The notes beneath the pieces were generated by a model. That model was not told the DNA's origin. It saw nothing but the letters and a program-made list of their open reading frames with translations, and made no database searches. This document shows, piece by piece, positions 25,257 to 34,322 of a stretch of DNA of 64,000 bases. The stretch comes from Cupriavidus sp. IDO (GTDB lineage Bacteria; Pseudomonadota; Gammaproteobacteria; Burkholderiales; Burkholderiaceae): NCBI RefSeq assembly GCF_000812465.1, contig NZ_JWMA01000145.1, forward strand, positions 1-64,000, read 5' to 3'. Numbering within the stretch: position 1 is the first letter of the stretch; each line of letters opens with the position of its first letter. Made by a program: the position numbers and the translations under genes.

Positions 25257-26372
25257 TCAGAACTTGTGCCTGATCCCCGTTACCGCAGTGACCTGCGATC
25301 TGGTCGATGACGGCGAGAGCGTATAGATCTGCGCGTAGGTGGCGTCGCCGGCCGCCCGTTGATAGATGCCAACCAGGAACAGATCGGTACGCTTGGACAG
25401 GAAGTAATCCGCGCCAAGGTTGACCTGGTGCCATTTCGGCTGGCTGCCGCCGGGCTGGTACTCGCCCCAGGTATAGATATAGGCGGCGCCGAGCAGCAGG
25501 TTGGGTGTGATGTAGTCGGTCACGGAAATCTCTCCGTTGTTGACCGTCAGCCGCGTATTGTCCAGGTAGTCGAAGCGTACATTGGTGTACAGCGCCGATA
25601 CCCCCACCTTGCCAAACTGGTAGGCGCCTCCAGCGCCGAAGATGCGCTGATGGTCGACCTTGGCCCCGCTTGCTTTGCTCGTCACGAACGGGGAAGAGAA
25701 GCCATAGTCGCCAACCACCGCGCCCGACTGGTTGCCAGCGCTGTTGGGCGTGTTCAGTTCCTCATAGGCAATGCCCAGCGAAAGATCATTGCGCTTGTAG
25801 GAGACGCCGAGGCTGTATGCGTTGTTGGAGCGGAAGTCGCCCGGCTTTTCGCCAAGACTCATCATGCCGGCGAATTGCAGGCCCCCGTACGAAGGGCTCT
25901 TGTAGGCGATCGTGTTGTTGACGCGGAAGGTGTTGAAGACGTTGTCGCTATCGCCGATATGCGTGCCGAAGGCGGCGAACTGCGTGGCCGATTCATAGGA
26001 CCACAATGTCGCTGCGGACAGGTCGTACTGCCGGCCCAGGCTGATGGTGCCAAGGACCGGCGACGACATGCCGACGAATGCCTGCCGGCCAAACAGGCGG
26101 CCGCCTTGCGACAAGGTGCCGGTGTCGATGGCGAAGCCGCCTTCCAGCGTATAGAAGGCGGTGTTCCCGCCCCCCAGCTCTTCCGTTCCCCGCAGGCCCC
26201 AGCGCGGCGTCTGCATCGGGCCGTTCGCCAGCTGCACCTGGGAATGGCCGTTCTGGTTGTTGGCATACACGATGCCGGTCGAAATCAGGCCATACAGATT
26301 CACGCCGCTTTCTGCATGGGATGCCGGGCACGCCAGCAGCATGGCGGCGGCAGCTATGACACATCGCTTCAT
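25257..26372 (-). CDS. Gram-negative general porin (Burkholderia/Neisseria type)
   Basis: This 371-residue outer membrane protein has a signal peptide (MKRCVIAAAAMLLACPASHA) and the typical N-terminus SGVNLYGLISTGIVYANNQ. The long constriction loop region (GRLFGRQAFVGMSSPVLGTISLGRQYD) is present, and the C-terminus ends in Phe (GIRHKF), needed for BAM-dependent assembly. The 16-stranded trimeric porins of this family pass small hydrophilic solutes. Its 5' region holds a 21-bp palindrome (26631-26651). It converges on cheV. Confidence 0.92.
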   Translation of the reverse strand: MKRCVIAAAAMLLACPASHAESGVNLYGLISTGIVYANNQNGHSQVQLANGPMQTPRWGLRGTEELGGGNTAFYTLEGGFAIDTGTLSQGGRLFGRQAFVGMSSPVLGTISLGRQYDLSAATLWSYESATQFAAFGTHIGDSDNVFNTFRVNNTIAYKSPSYGGLQFAGMMSLGEKPGDFRSNNAYSLGVSYKRNDLSLGIAYEELNTPNSAGNQSGAVVGDYGFSSPFVTSKASGAKVDHQRIFGAGGAYQFGKVGVSALYTNVRFDYLDNTRLTVNNGEISVTDYITPNLLLGAAYIYTWGEYQPGGSQPKWHQVNLGADYFLSKRTDLFLVGIYQRAAGDATYAQIYTLSPSSTRSQVTAVTGIRHKF

Positions 26373-26630
26373 GGTGACTTTCCTGTCGAGTGATGAATAA
26401 GCACAGCCCTCCCCAATGTGCACCGGGTGCACAGGGATCAGGTAGAGACGGGAGCTGGATTGGGAGAGAGGGACGCGGCCGCTATGCGCGGATCAAGCCA
26501 CGAAACGGCGGAGCCATGCGGCGAAATGCTCTTGTCATGTTTCTTCCTCTCGAATCTCTTTATCAGTGAGATTTGAAGGGCATTCTCCATGCAGAAGAAC
26601 CGCCGCAGGAAGCACCGATTTTTGTCACCG

Positions 26631-26651
26631 CCGAGCGAATTATTCGCTCGG
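26631..26651. promoter_or_regulatory. Perfect 21-bp palindrome between the porin and the ABC operon
   Basis: CCGAGCGAAT and ATTCGCTCGG flank a single T. The site has no T-run on either strand and lies 259 bases upstream of the porin start and about 220 bases upstream of the binding-protein gene. It could be a dimer-binding operator for either divergent gene. The rest of 26373-26869 has no gene. Confidence 0.4.
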
Positions 26652-26730
26652 TGTGGCTAGTGGTGCTCAGCTTTATGCACCAGGTTGGCGTACCGTTGCG
26701 CCCTTCTGGTGCGGGTCGCGCACGGAAATA

Positions 26731-26783
26731 GTGCTCTAATTTTGGCATCGGTAGCGCTCTAAAATCAGTTCTTGTTAGAGCGC
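26731..26783. promoter_or_regulatory. Repeated GCTCTAA motif upstream of the ABC operon
   Basis: GTGCTCTAA (26731-26739) and GCGCTCTAA (26754-26762) are direct repeats 23 bases apart. The second forms a 9-bp inverted repeat with TTAGAGCGC (26775-26783), with a 12-base spacer. The array ends 86 bases before the binding-protein start. The layout would suit a LysR-type regulator, for example the one encoded at 33289, but this is inference. Confidence 0.45.
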
Positions 26784-26869
26784 CACCCCAACCTCAAAAT
26801 GGCCTCAACACGAGATCCCGCTGGCACTGCCAGGCCAGCGCAATGAGACAGCTATTAAAGGAGTTCGAG

Positions 26870-27901
26870 ATGCCACGATTAGAAAATCCTGGTCGCCGCC
26901 GTGTGCTGCAAACGTCCTTGTTGGCGGGCGGGCTGGCTGCCTCGGGTGCGTTATTGTCGGTGCGCGCCCTCGCCACCGAGCGCGCTGCGGTCAGCATGCA
27001 GCTGGGCTGGGTGCCCGGCGGCAATCAGGTGGCTGAGGTGGTGGCCAAGCGCCTCGGCTACTACGAGCAGGAGGGCATCGACTTCAAGATCCAGCCCGGC
27101 GGCCCCAATATCGATGGGGTAGCCATCGTGGCCTCGGGGCGCGGCGAGGTCGGGCAGATCTCTTCCAGCCCTTCGGTGATGCTGGCGGTGTCGGAAGGGC
27201 TGCCGGTCAAATGCTTCGCCGTCGGCCTGCAGCAGCATCCTTATGCCTTCTTCTCTCTCAAGAAAACGCCGATCCGTTCCCCGCAGGACATGATCGGCAA
27301 GCGGATCGGCATCCAGGCCACCGGGCTGGTGCTGCTCAAGGCCTTGCTCGCCAAGCACAAGATCGCGGAGAGCCAGGTCAACATCGTGCCGATCGGTGCC
27401 GACATGATGCCGCTGCTGAGCGGGCGGGTCGATGCGGTGACCGGCTGGCAGACCAACGTTTCGGCGCTCAAGGCGCTGGGTGCGGACCGCGTCGACCTGA
27501 GCCTGTGGGACTCGGGCGTGCGCCTGTACGCCTTGCCGTACTACGCGCACACCAACACCCTGCGCAACCATCCGGAGGTGCTGCAGCGCTTCTTGCGCGC
27601 GACCGCGCGCGGTTGGCTCTACGCCAACAAGAACCGTGACCAGGCGGTCGATCTGCTGCTCAAGGATTACCCCAGCCTGAACCACGCGGACGAGCGCGCC
27701 TCGATCGACTCACTGATGGGCTATGCCTTCAACAAGGAAAGCGGCACCCAGGGGTGGGGCGCCATGGACCCGGCCGTATGGCAGGAGCAGATCTCGCTGT
27801 ACGCGCAGCTCGGGCAGTTCCGTGCGCGCGCGCCCAGGCTGGAGGATGTCATGACGCTGGACATCCTGCAGGCCACCAAGTCCTACCGACTGCCGGTGTA
27901 A
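26870..27901 (+). CDS. ABC importer substrate-binding protein (SsuA/NMT1-like)
   Basis: This is a periplasmic binding protein of 343 residues from the SsuA/TauA/THI5 superfamily. The N-terminus has an arginine-rich signal (PGRRRVLQTSLLAGGLAASG), which could be Tat- or Sec-dependent. The mature part begins with the family pattern VSMQLGWVPGGNQVAEVVAKR and the QEGIDFKIQPGG strand. AAGGAG lies seven bases before the ATG. It heads a tight operon with an ATPase, a permease and catabolic enzymes, so the ligand is probably an organic acid degraded by those enzymes rather than a sulfonate. The ligand is unknown. Confidence 0.88.
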   Translation: MPRLENPGRRRVLQTSLLAGGLAASGALLSVRALATERAAVSMQLGWVPGGNQVAEVVAKRLGYYEQEGIDFKIQPGGPNIDGVAIVASGRGEVGQISSSPSVMLAVSEGLPVKCFAVGLQQHPYAFFSLKKTPIRSPQDMIGKRIGIQATGLVLLKALLAKHKIAESQVNIVPIGADMMPLLSGRVDAVTGWQTNVSALKALGADRVDLSLWDSGVRLYALPYYAHTNTLRNHPEVLQRFLRATARGWLYANKNRDQAVDLLLKDYPSLNHADERASIDSLMGYAFNKESGTQGWGAMDPAVWQEQISLYAQLGQFRARAPRLEDVMTLDILQATKSYRLPV

Positions 27902-27904
27902 CCC

Positions 27905-28699
27905 ATGCTAGCCACTCAATCCAATTCCGAGCGTGCGGCCTTGTCGATCAGTTGCCGCGATATCAACGTCCGCTTCTTCACCGACCGTCGCAGCACAACC
28001 GCCATTGCGGGCCTGAGCCTTGACGTGGCCAGCGGAGAGTTCCTCACGCTGCTCGGCCCCTCCGGCTGCGGCAAGTCCACCTTCCTGCGCGTGGTGGCCG
28101 ACCTGGTCAAGCCCAGTCGTGGCGAGATCCGCGTGCTCGACGCGGCGCCGCAGGTGGCGCGGGCGCGGCGCGACATCGGCTTCGTGTTCCAGGATGCGGC
28201 ACTGCTGCCATGGCGCACCGCGCTGCAGAACGTGGAGTTGCCGCTCGAGGTTGCCAACGGCCGCGCGCGTGCCGGCCGCGCGACGCCGCGCGAACTGCTG
28301 GAGCTGGTCGGCCTGAAGGGGCGCGAGGATGCCTTCCCGCACGAAATGTCGGGCGGCATGCGCCAGCGCGTGGCGATTGCCCGGGCGCTGGTCAGCGATC
28401 CGAAAGTGCTGCTGATGGACGAGCCGTTCGGCGCGCTCGACGAGATCACGCGCGACCGGCTCAACGAGGAACTGCGCCGGGTCTGGCGGGAAATGGGGCT
28501 GACCATCCTGTTCGTGACCCACAGCATCCACGAGGCCGCGTTCCTCGGCCAGCGCGTGCTGTTGCTGGCGGCTAATCCAGGCCGGGTCAAGGAGATCGTG
28601 CCGGTCACCCTGCCCGAGAACCGCACCCTCGATATCCGCGAGACGCCTGAATTCGTACAACTTAGCGCGCATCTGCGGCGCGTGCTGGAGACCTGCTGA
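27905..28699 (+). CDS. ABC importer ATP-binding protein (SsuB/TauB type)
   Basis: This 264-residue cytoplasmic ATPase powers the importer. It has the Walker A motif GPSGCGKST, the Q-loop FVFQDAALLPW, the ABC signature [15 protein letters not shown], Walker [13 protein letters not shown], and the H-loop VTHSIHEA. The 'LPW' Q-loop and 'MSGGM' signature are typical of the nitrate/taurine/sulfonate subfamily. It starts three bases after the binding-protein stop and overlaps the permease start by one base. Confidence 0.93.
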   Translation: MLATQSNSERAALSISCRDINVRFFTDRRSTTAIAGLSLDVASGEFLTLLGPSGCGKSTFLRVVADLVKPSRGEIRVLDAAPQVARARRDIGFVFQDAALLPWRTALQNVELPLEVANGRARAGRATPRELLELVGLKGREDAFPHEMSGGMRQRVAIARALVSDPKVLLMDEPFGALDEITRDRLNEELRRVWREMGLTILFVTHSIHEAAFLGQRVLLLAANPGRVKEIVPVTLPENRTLDIRETPEFVQLSAHLRRVLETC

Positions 28700-29538
28700 T
28701 GAGTACATCGGAAATGAAGCTTGATCTGCCAGGCGTAGGCCCGGACACCGAAGCCGACGCCTGGTTCGCCAGCCGCCGCCGCCGTATCTGGCGCGCGCGT
28801 GCAATGCCCGCGCTGGGCATTGCCGGACTACTGTTCGCCTGGTGGGCGGTAGTGGTGGGCTTCGGCATCAAGCCCTTTATCGCGCCATCTCCCGGCCTGG
28901 TGCTGCAGACCTTGTTCGACAAGCGCGACGTGCTGCTGCAAAACCTGGCCCCCACCGCCATCGAAGCGGCCGGCGGCTTCCTGCTGGGCAATCTGCTTGC
29001 CATCCTGCTGGCAACGGTCTTTGTCCACAACAAGACGCTGCAGGAGATCTTCTACCCGGTCGCGGTCATGATCAATTCCATCCCGGTGGTGGCCAAGGCG
29101 CCGATCCTGGTGCTGATCATGGGCAACGGCATCGAGCCGAAGATCACCATCGCCGCCATCGTGTGCTTCTTCCCCACGCTGGTGAACATGGTGCGCGGGC
29201 TGGAGGCGGTCAATCCGCAGTCGCTGGAGCTGATGCAGGTGTTGTCGGCCAGCAAGCGCGAGATCTTCTTCAAGCTGCGCCTGTTCAACTCGCTTCCCTA
29301 TCTGTTTTCCGCGCTGCGCATCGCTGCGTCGATGTCAGTGATCGGCGCGGTGGTCGGTGAATGGGTCGGCGCCACCGAAGGCATCGGCGCCATGATCATC
29401 CAGGCCACCTATGCGTTCGACTCCGCCCTGCTGTACGCGGCAATCGTCATGTGCGCCGTGATGTCCGGGACCTTCTTCCTGGTGATCGCGGCGACCGAGC
29501 GCTGGCTCATCAAGTGGCAACCCGAGAACGCCCATTGA
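28699..29538 (+). CDS. ABC importer permease (SsuC/TauC type)
   Basis: This 279-residue inner membrane protein has six predicted segments. The coupling-helix motif (EAA loop) reads AVNPQSLELMQVLSASKREIFF, followed by KLRLFNSLPYLFSALRIAASMSVIGAVVGEW. This is the usual binding-protein-dependent permease pattern of the SsuC/TauC family. TGATG joins it to the ATPase gene. It forms the channel for the substrate of the adjacent binding protein. Confidence 0.92.
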   Translation: MSTSEMKLDLPGVGPDTEADAWFASRRRRIWRARAMPALGIAGLLFAWWAVVVGFGIKPFIAPSPGLVLQTLFDKRDVLLQNLAPTAIEAAGGFLLGNLLAILLATVFVHNKTLQEIFYPVAVMINSIPVVAKAPILVLIMGNGIEPKITIAAIVCFFPTLVNMVRGLEAVNPQSLELMQVLSASKREIFFKLRLFNSLPYLFSALRIAASMSVIGAVVGEWVGATEGIGAMIIQATYAFDSALLYAAIVMCAVMSGTFFLVIAATERWLIKWQPENAH

Positions 29539-29572
29539 GCACGGCACCACAACAACAAATTCGAGGATAACA

Positions 29573-30958
29573 ATGACCAAGATCAGTGACTGGATCCGCC
29601 AGCCAGCCCAAGACGTGCGCGTCGCGGCCAAGGCCAACGTGGTGGTGGTGGGTGGTGGCCCGGCGGGCCTGTCGGCCGCGCTGGCGGCCGCGCGCAACGG
29701 TGCCGAGACCATCCTGCTCGAGCGCTACAACCACCTGGGCGGCCTGGCCTCGGGCGGCATGGTGCTGGTGCTGGACGATATGTGGGACAGCCACCTGCAG
29801 GAAATCTCGGTGCGCGGCAATTGCCTGACCATGATCGAGCGCATGGCCGCGCTGGGCCTGGCAAGGTTCCCGCGCGCCAATGAGTGGGGCGAGGATCCCG
29901 CCGCGTACCGGCGCTGGGGCCGCTGGGGCACCTTCGACTTCCACAGCCAGAAGACGCCGCATCCGGTCTGCTTTGCCGCGGCCTTCGATCCCGACGCCTA
30001 CAAGCGCGTTGCGCTCGACATGGTGCAGCAAGCCGGCATCCAGCTGCGGCTGCACTCCTGGTTCTCGCAGGCCCTGGTGGAGGACGGACAGGTCAAGGGC
30101 GTGATCTGCGAAACGAAGAGCGGGCGCGAAGCCATCCTGGCCGACGTGGTGATCGATGCCACCGGCGACCTGGACGTGGCCGCCTCGGCCGGCGCGCCGC
30201 ACGTCGGCGGCAGCTATATCACCACCACGGTGTTCCGCCTTGGCGGGGTCGATACCGAAGCCGCCGAACGCTTCGAGCGGGAAGAGCCGGAGGGGTACGC
30301 GCAGCTCGACCGGCAGATCAAGCGCATTCTCGGCGGCTCCTGGGGCATGTGGTGGCTCAAGACGCCGCTGCCCGGGGTGGTGTGGTGCAACTGCCCGCAC
30401 ATGGCCGGCATCGATGGCCTCAAGGCGGAAGACCTGACCCGCGCCGAGATCCAGGGGCGCCAGCATATTCACGCCGTGGTCGAGTTCGTGCGCGACAAGC
30501 TGCCTGGCTTCGAGCAATGTTTCGTGATCGACGTCGCGCCGCAGACGGGCGTGCGCCAGACCCGCCTGCTCGAGGGGGAGTATGTGATGAGCAAGGAGGA
30601 CGTGGCGCAGCGCGTGCGCTTCGACGACAGCATCGCGCGCGGCCGCGACTACTACATGCCGTATCGCGTGCTGCTGCCCAAACAGGTCGACAACCTGCTG
30701 GTGGCCGGCCGCCACTACTCGGCCACCTCGCAGGCACAGAAGATCTCGCGCGAGATACCGCCCTGCATGGCGATGGGCGAAGCCGCCGGCGTCGCCGCTG
30801 CGCTGGCGCTCAATGCCGGCGTGTCAGTGCGCAATGTGGAGGTGGGCAGCGTGCAGAAGGCCCTGCGCGCCCAGGGTGCCGATCCCGGCAACCAGGCAGG
30901 CCGCAACGCCGATATTCCGGCACTGGCCGCCTATATCCCGCAGGCACAGGCAGCATGA
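29573..30958 (+). CDS. FAD-dependent oxidoreductase (FAD_oxidored family)
   Basis: This 461-residue flavoprotein has a Rossmann dinucleotide motif VVVVGGGPAGLSAALAAARNG near residue 24-44, and the acidic end of the second strand in ILLERYNHLGG. It matches the FAD_oxidored family (PF12831), whose members include poorly characterised dehydrogenases that act on organic acids. The second FAD-binding strand is ADVVIDATGDLDVAASAG, and the C-terminal GRHYSATSQAQKISREIPPCMAMGEAAGVAAALAL is typical of the family. It is inside the operon between the importer and CoA-handling enzymes. The substrate is unknown; the flavin probably passes electrons to the ferredoxin encoded downstream. Confidence 0.88.
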   Translation: MTKISDWIRQPAQDVRVAAKANVVVVGGGPAGLSAALAAARNGAETILLERYNHLGGLASGGMVLVLDDMWDSHLQEISVRGNCLTMIERMAALGLARFPRANEWGEDPAAYRRWGRWGTFDFHSQKTPHPVCFAAAFDPDAYKRVALDMVQQAGIQLRLHSWFSQALVEDGQVKGVICETKSGREAILADVVIDATGDLDVAASAGAPHVGGSYITTTVFRLGGVDTEAAERFEREEPEGYAQLDRQIKRILGGSWGMWWLKTPLPGVVWCNCPHMAGIDGLKAEDLTRAEIQGRQHIHAVVEFVRDKLPGFEQCFVIDVAPQTGVRQTRLLEGEYVMSKEDVAQRVRFDDSIARGRDYYMPYRVLLPKQVDNLLVAGRHYSATSQAQKISREIPPCMAMGEAAGVAAALALNAGVSVRNVEVGSVQKALRAQGADPGNQAGRNADIPALAAYIPQAQAA

Positions 30959-32145
30959 ACGAATTGGAGACAGGGAATATGCAGCAAGACATGCCGCTGA
31001 CGGGCATCCGGGTGATCGATTTCACCCAGGTCATGATGGGTCCGGTTTGCACGCAGACGCTGGCCGACTACGGTGCCGATGTGATCAAGATCGAGCGCAA
31101 GGGCGCAGGCGACCTGAGCCGCTCGACCTTCGAGCCGGTGGCGGGCGCCGACAACCCGATTTTCTGCAGCCTGAACCGCAACAAGCGCAGCATCGCGCTA
31201 GACCTGCGCGATCCGGCCGCGATGGCGCACGTGAAAACGCTGATCGCCGGCGCGGACGTGGTCGTCAACAACTTCCGAGCCGGCGTGATGGAGCGCATGG
31301 GCCTGGGCTATGAGGCATGCCGCGAACTCAACCCGCGCATCATCTACGCCGTCGGCACCGGCTTCGGCGAGAGCGGGCCTTACGCGCACAAGGGCGGGCA
31401 GGATGTGCTGGCGCAAGCCGTCAGCGGCGTGATGGCGCGCCGCGCCGACGAATCAGTGCCGGTCTCGGTCTACCCGACGGCGCTGGCCGACTACTCGGCT
31501 GGCATGCACATGGTGCAGGGCGTGCTGCTGGCCCTGCTGCACCGCGCCCGTACCGGCGAGGGGCAGAAGATCAGCGTATCGCTGTACAACTCCATGCTGG
31601 CCATGCAGATGCAGGAGGCGGCCATGATCATGATGGAGGATTCGGAGGTCAACTGGGCCGCCATGCCGCTGTCCGGCGTGTTCGACACCCAGACCGGACC
31701 GCTGGTCATGGTCGGCGCCTTCAAGGAGAATCCGCTGCGCGACATCTGCGCCGCGCTCGAGCTCGAAGACCTGTCGGCCGATCCGCGCTACTGCGACCTG
31801 AACCAGCAGTTCCGCAACAAGGCCACGCTGCAGGCCATGCTGCGCGAGCGCTTTGCCGCCAATACGCGCGAGCACTGGCTGGCGCGTCTGGAAGCGCAGG
31901 ACATCCTCTGCGCGCCGGTGCGCGACCTGCGCGAGGCGCTGGTGGACCCGCAGACCCTGCACAACCAGATCCTGCTGGAAGGCCAGGGCGAGGGGCGGCC
32001 GGTCCGGTTCATCGGCAGCCCGATCAGCATGTCGCGCGCGCGCGTCAGCCTGCGCCGGGCCCCGCCGCGCCTGGGCCAGCACAATGACGAAGTGCTGGGC
32101 GAACTGTCGCAGGCGCCGGTCAGCGCAAAGGTGGAGGCAGCATGA
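30955..32145 (+). CDS. Family III CoA transferase (CaiB/BaiF type)
   Basis: This 396-residue enzyme moves CoA between acids. It has the family N-terminus LTGIRVIDFTQVMMGPVCTQTLADYGADVIKIER and the SLNRNKRSIALDL strand. The catalytic Asp is expected in the PTALADYSAGMHMVQG segment near residue 178. The ATG at 30955 overlaps the previous stop (ATGA). An ATG at 30979 has a better ribosome site (GGAG nine bases upstream) and may be the true start. In the operon it would activate the imported acid as its CoA ester before hydration. Confidence 0.9.
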   Translation: MNELETGNMQQDMPLTGIRVIDFTQVMMGPVCTQTLADYGADVIKIERKGAGDLSRSTFEPVAGADNPIFCSLNRNKRSIALDLRDPAAMAHVKTLIAGADVVVNNFRAGVMERMGLGYEACRELNPRIIYAVGTGFGESGPYAHKGGQDVLAQAVSGVMARRADESVPVSVYPTALADYSAGMHMVQGVLLALLHRARTGEGQKISVSLYNSMLAMQMQEAAMIMMEDSEVNWAAMPLSGVFDTQTGPLVMVGAFKENPLRDICAALELEDLSADPRYCDLNQQFRNKATLQAMLRERFAANTREHWLARLEAQDILCAPVRDLREALVDPQTLHNQILLEGQGEGRPVRFIGSPISMSRARVSLRRAPPRLGQHNDEVLGELSQAPVSAKVEAA

Positions 32146-32915
32146 GCGTCCATCTGCAAGTCGAGAACTACGTTGCCACGGTGACGCTGTCGCGCCCCGA
32201 TGTGCTCAATGCGATCGACCTCGCCACCGAGGCCGAACTGCAGCGCATCTGGACCGAGCTGGAAGGCCGCCGCGATGTGCGCGTGGTGGTGCTGACCGGT
32301 GAGGGGGAACGTGCCTTTTGCGTCGGCGCCGACCTGAAGAATCCTTCCACCACCGGCCTGGAGTACTGGGGCGCGGCGCGTCCCGGCGGCTTCGGCGGCA
32401 TTGCTTTGCGCGAGTCGCTGAACGTGCCGGTCATCGCCCGCGTGAATGGCTTCGCGCTCGGCGGCGGCTTCGAGATGGTGCTGGGCTGTGACATCGTTGT
32501 GGCCTGCGAGGAGGCCAGCTTCGGCCTGCCGGAAGCGCTGGTCGGGCGTATGCCGCTGGATGGCGGCATGACCTTGCTGCAACGCCAGATCCCCTTCCGC
32601 AAGGCGATGGCGATGCTGCTAACGGGACAACGCATGCCGGCACGGGAAGCCGCGGAGATCGGCCTGATCAACGAGGTGGTGCCGCGCGCCGGGCTGGATG
32701 CGGCGGTGCAGCGTTGGGTCGACGCGCTGCTGGCCTGCGCGCCGCTGTCGCAACAGGCCATCAAGCAGGTGGTGCGGCGCACCTCGACGCTGTCGCCCGC
32801 CGATGCCCAGGCACTGCGCCTGCCGGCGCTGGTGGCCGCGCTGCAATCCGAAGACGCGCACGAAGGCGTGCGGGCCTTCCAGCAAAAACGCAAGCCACAG
32901 TGGCGGGGTTGCTGA
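32142..32915 (+). CDS. Enoyl-CoA hydratase/isomerase family protein
   Basis: This 257-residue crotonase-fold enzyme has the oxyanion-hole motif GEGERAFCVGADLKN near residue 57-70 and the second oxyanion segment NGFALGGGFEMVLGCD. Glu residues typical of hydratases are in EASFGLPEALVGRMPLDGGM. It probably adds water to, or isomerises, a CoA-bound alkene made by the flavoprotein. It overlaps the CoA transferase stop by four bases (ATGA) and the ferredoxin start by one base, so all are translationally coupled. Confidence 0.9.
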   Translation: MSVHLQVENYVATVTLSRPDVLNAIDLATEAELQRIWTELEGRRDVRVVVLTGEGERAFCVGADLKNPSTTGLEYWGAARPGGFGGIALRESLNVPVIARVNGFALGGGFEMVLGCDIVVACEEASFGLPEALVGRMPLDGGMTLLQRQIPFRKAMAMLLTGQRMPAREAAEIGLINEVVPRAGLDAAVQRWVDALLACAPLSQQAIKQVVRRTSTLSPADAQALRLPALVAALQSEDAHEGVRAFQQKRKPQWRGC

Positions 32916-33250
32916 TGGCCTACGTCATTGCCTCGGGCTGCATCGACGTCAAGGACGGCGCCTGCGTAAAATGCTGTCCGGTCGATTGCATCTATGAAGG
33001 TGGGCGCACCCTCTATATCCACCCGGACGAATGCATCGGTTGCGGGGTGTGCGTGTCGGTGTGCCCGACTGAAGCGATCTACGAGGATGTGGAGTTGCCG
33101 CCGGCCGAGGCGGCATTTGCCGCCGTCAACCGTGACTTCTTCGCCAGCGGGGTGAGCGGCATCGGCTCGCCCGGCGGCGCCGACTATGTCGGCCCGCTGG
33201 CTTGTGACCATCCGCTGGTGGTGGCGTATCCGGCCAGGACGGGCGGGTAA
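32915..33250 (+). CDS. 7Fe ferredoxin ([3Fe-4S][4Fe-4S]), actinobacterial-like form
   Basis: This 111-residue cytoplasmic ferredoxin has Cys at 9, 17, 20, 21 and 25 and then 40, 43, 46 and 50. That pattern fits a [3Fe-4S] cluster on Cys9, 17, 50 and a [4Fe-4S] cluster on Cys21, 40, 43, 46, as in 7Fe ferredoxins. The start YVIASGCIDVKDGACVKCCP is the 'IDVxDxAC' form common in actinobacteria and some proteobacteria, and Cys20 is an extra residue where Glu is usual. The C-terminal 50 residues are an unassigned tail. It shares the operon with the FAD enzyme, its likely redox partner. Confidence 0.9.
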   Translation: MAYVIASGCIDVKDGACVKCCPVDCIYEGGRTLYIHPDECIGCGVCVSVCPTEAIYEDVELPPAEAAFAAVNRDFFASGVSGIGSPGGADYVGPLACDHPLVVAYPARTGG

Positions 33251-33288
33251 GCCAATCGCGCCGGCAGCGTAATTCGAGAGAACAGGAC

Positions 33289-34203
33289 ATGCACGCCAGT
33301 ATTCTGAAGTACTTTGTCGAGGTCGCCCGCTGCGGGTCGATCCGCAAGGCTGCGCAGAATCTTTTCGTCGCGTCGAGCGCAGTCAACCGGCAGATCCTCA
33401 AGCTCGAAGCCGAAATGGGCACTGACCTGTTCGACCGCCTGCCCAACGGCATCCGCCTGAATGCTGCGGGGGAACGGATGCTGCAGCATATCCGCTCAAC
33501 GCTGAACGACTTCCACCTGATGCGCAGCGAACTCGACGAACTCAAGGACGAGCGCAAGGGCCACGTGTCGGTGGCGGCGATGGATTCGCTGTTTGTCGAT
33601 TTCCTGCCCGCCGCGGTGGAGGACTTCTCCGAACTCTACCCCGCGGTGACATACGCTATCGCAGCGGTCACGCCGTGGGACGTGGCGCCCAAGGTGCTGG
33701 GCGGCGAATACGATGTTGGCGTCACCTTCATCGCCAAGCTGCCCGCGGGACTGGACGTGGTGGCGCAGGTGGCGCTGCCCCCTGGCGTGGTGATGGCCTC
33801 CTCGCATCCCCTGGCCAAGCTGGAGCGCCTGAGCTTTGCCGACTGCCGCAACCATGCCTTCCTGCGTCTGGAGGGACGCTCGCCAATGCAGGGCGTGGTG
33901 TCGCCCAGGTTTGCCGAGTTCTGGGAGATGCTGACGCCCAGCGTCACCTGCAATTCGACCACCTTGCTCAAGCGGCTGGTGGCCTCGGGGCGCGGCATTT
34001 CGTTCTTCTCGAAGCTGGCCTTCCTCGAAGAAATCGAAAAGGGCGAAGTGGTCTGGCGTCCGTTCGACGAGCCCAATATCAACGCGCTCAGAGTTGGCAT
34101 CATCGTACCGAACCAGCGCGCGCTGTCCAACGTCACCCATGAGTTCGTCAGAGGCATCGCGCACCGCCTGAAGCAGGTGGAGTTGTCCTTGCTCGATACC
34201 TGA
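33289..34203 (+). CDS. LysR-family transcriptional regulator
   Basis: This 304-residue regulator has a winged helix-turn-helix (LKYFVEVARCGSIRKAAQNLFVASSAVNRQI, residues about 6-36) and a type 2 periplasmic-binding-like effector domain (about 90-290). It lies 38 bases after the ferredoxin gene on the same strand, so it is probably part of, or adjacent to, the operon it controls. The repeated GCTCTAA sites upstream of the binding-protein gene are possible targets. The effector is probably the imported acid or a metabolite of it. Confidence 0.9.
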   Translation: MHASILKYFVEVARCGSIRKAAQNLFVASSAVNRQILKLEAEMGTDLFDRLPNGIRLNAAGERMLQHIRSTLNDFHLMRSELDELKDERKGHVSVAAMDSLFVDFLPAAVEDFSELYPAVTYAIAAVTPWDVAPKVLGGEYDVGVTFIAKLPAGLDVVAQVALPPGVVMASSHPLAKLERLSFADCRNHAFLRLEGRSPMQGVVSPRFAEFWEMLTPSVTCNSTTLLKRLVASGRGISFFSKLAFLEEIEKGEVVWRPFDEPNINALRVGIIVPNQRALSNVTHEFVRGIAHRLKQVELSLLDT

Positions 34204-34248
34204 GCGCCGGACCTCAATCCGGCACATCAATCCAGTCCGACTTGTTAT

Positions 34249-34276
34249 CCCCTTTCCCGCGCAGGCGGGAAAGGGG
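34249..34276. repeat. Perfect 12-bp hairpin, REP-like
   Basis: CCCCTTTCCCGC and GCGGGAAAGGGG are separated by GCAG, a 28-base structure. Similar 'ccctttcccgc...gcgggaaaggg' hairpins are scattered between genes in betaproteobacterial genomes. It lies between the LysR and aldehyde dehydrogenase genes, with no T-run on the plus strand. Confidence 0.55.
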
Positions 34277-34322
34277 ACGGCTTTCGTCCGATCCATCCAT
34301 CCGAAGCAGTAAAGATATCCGA

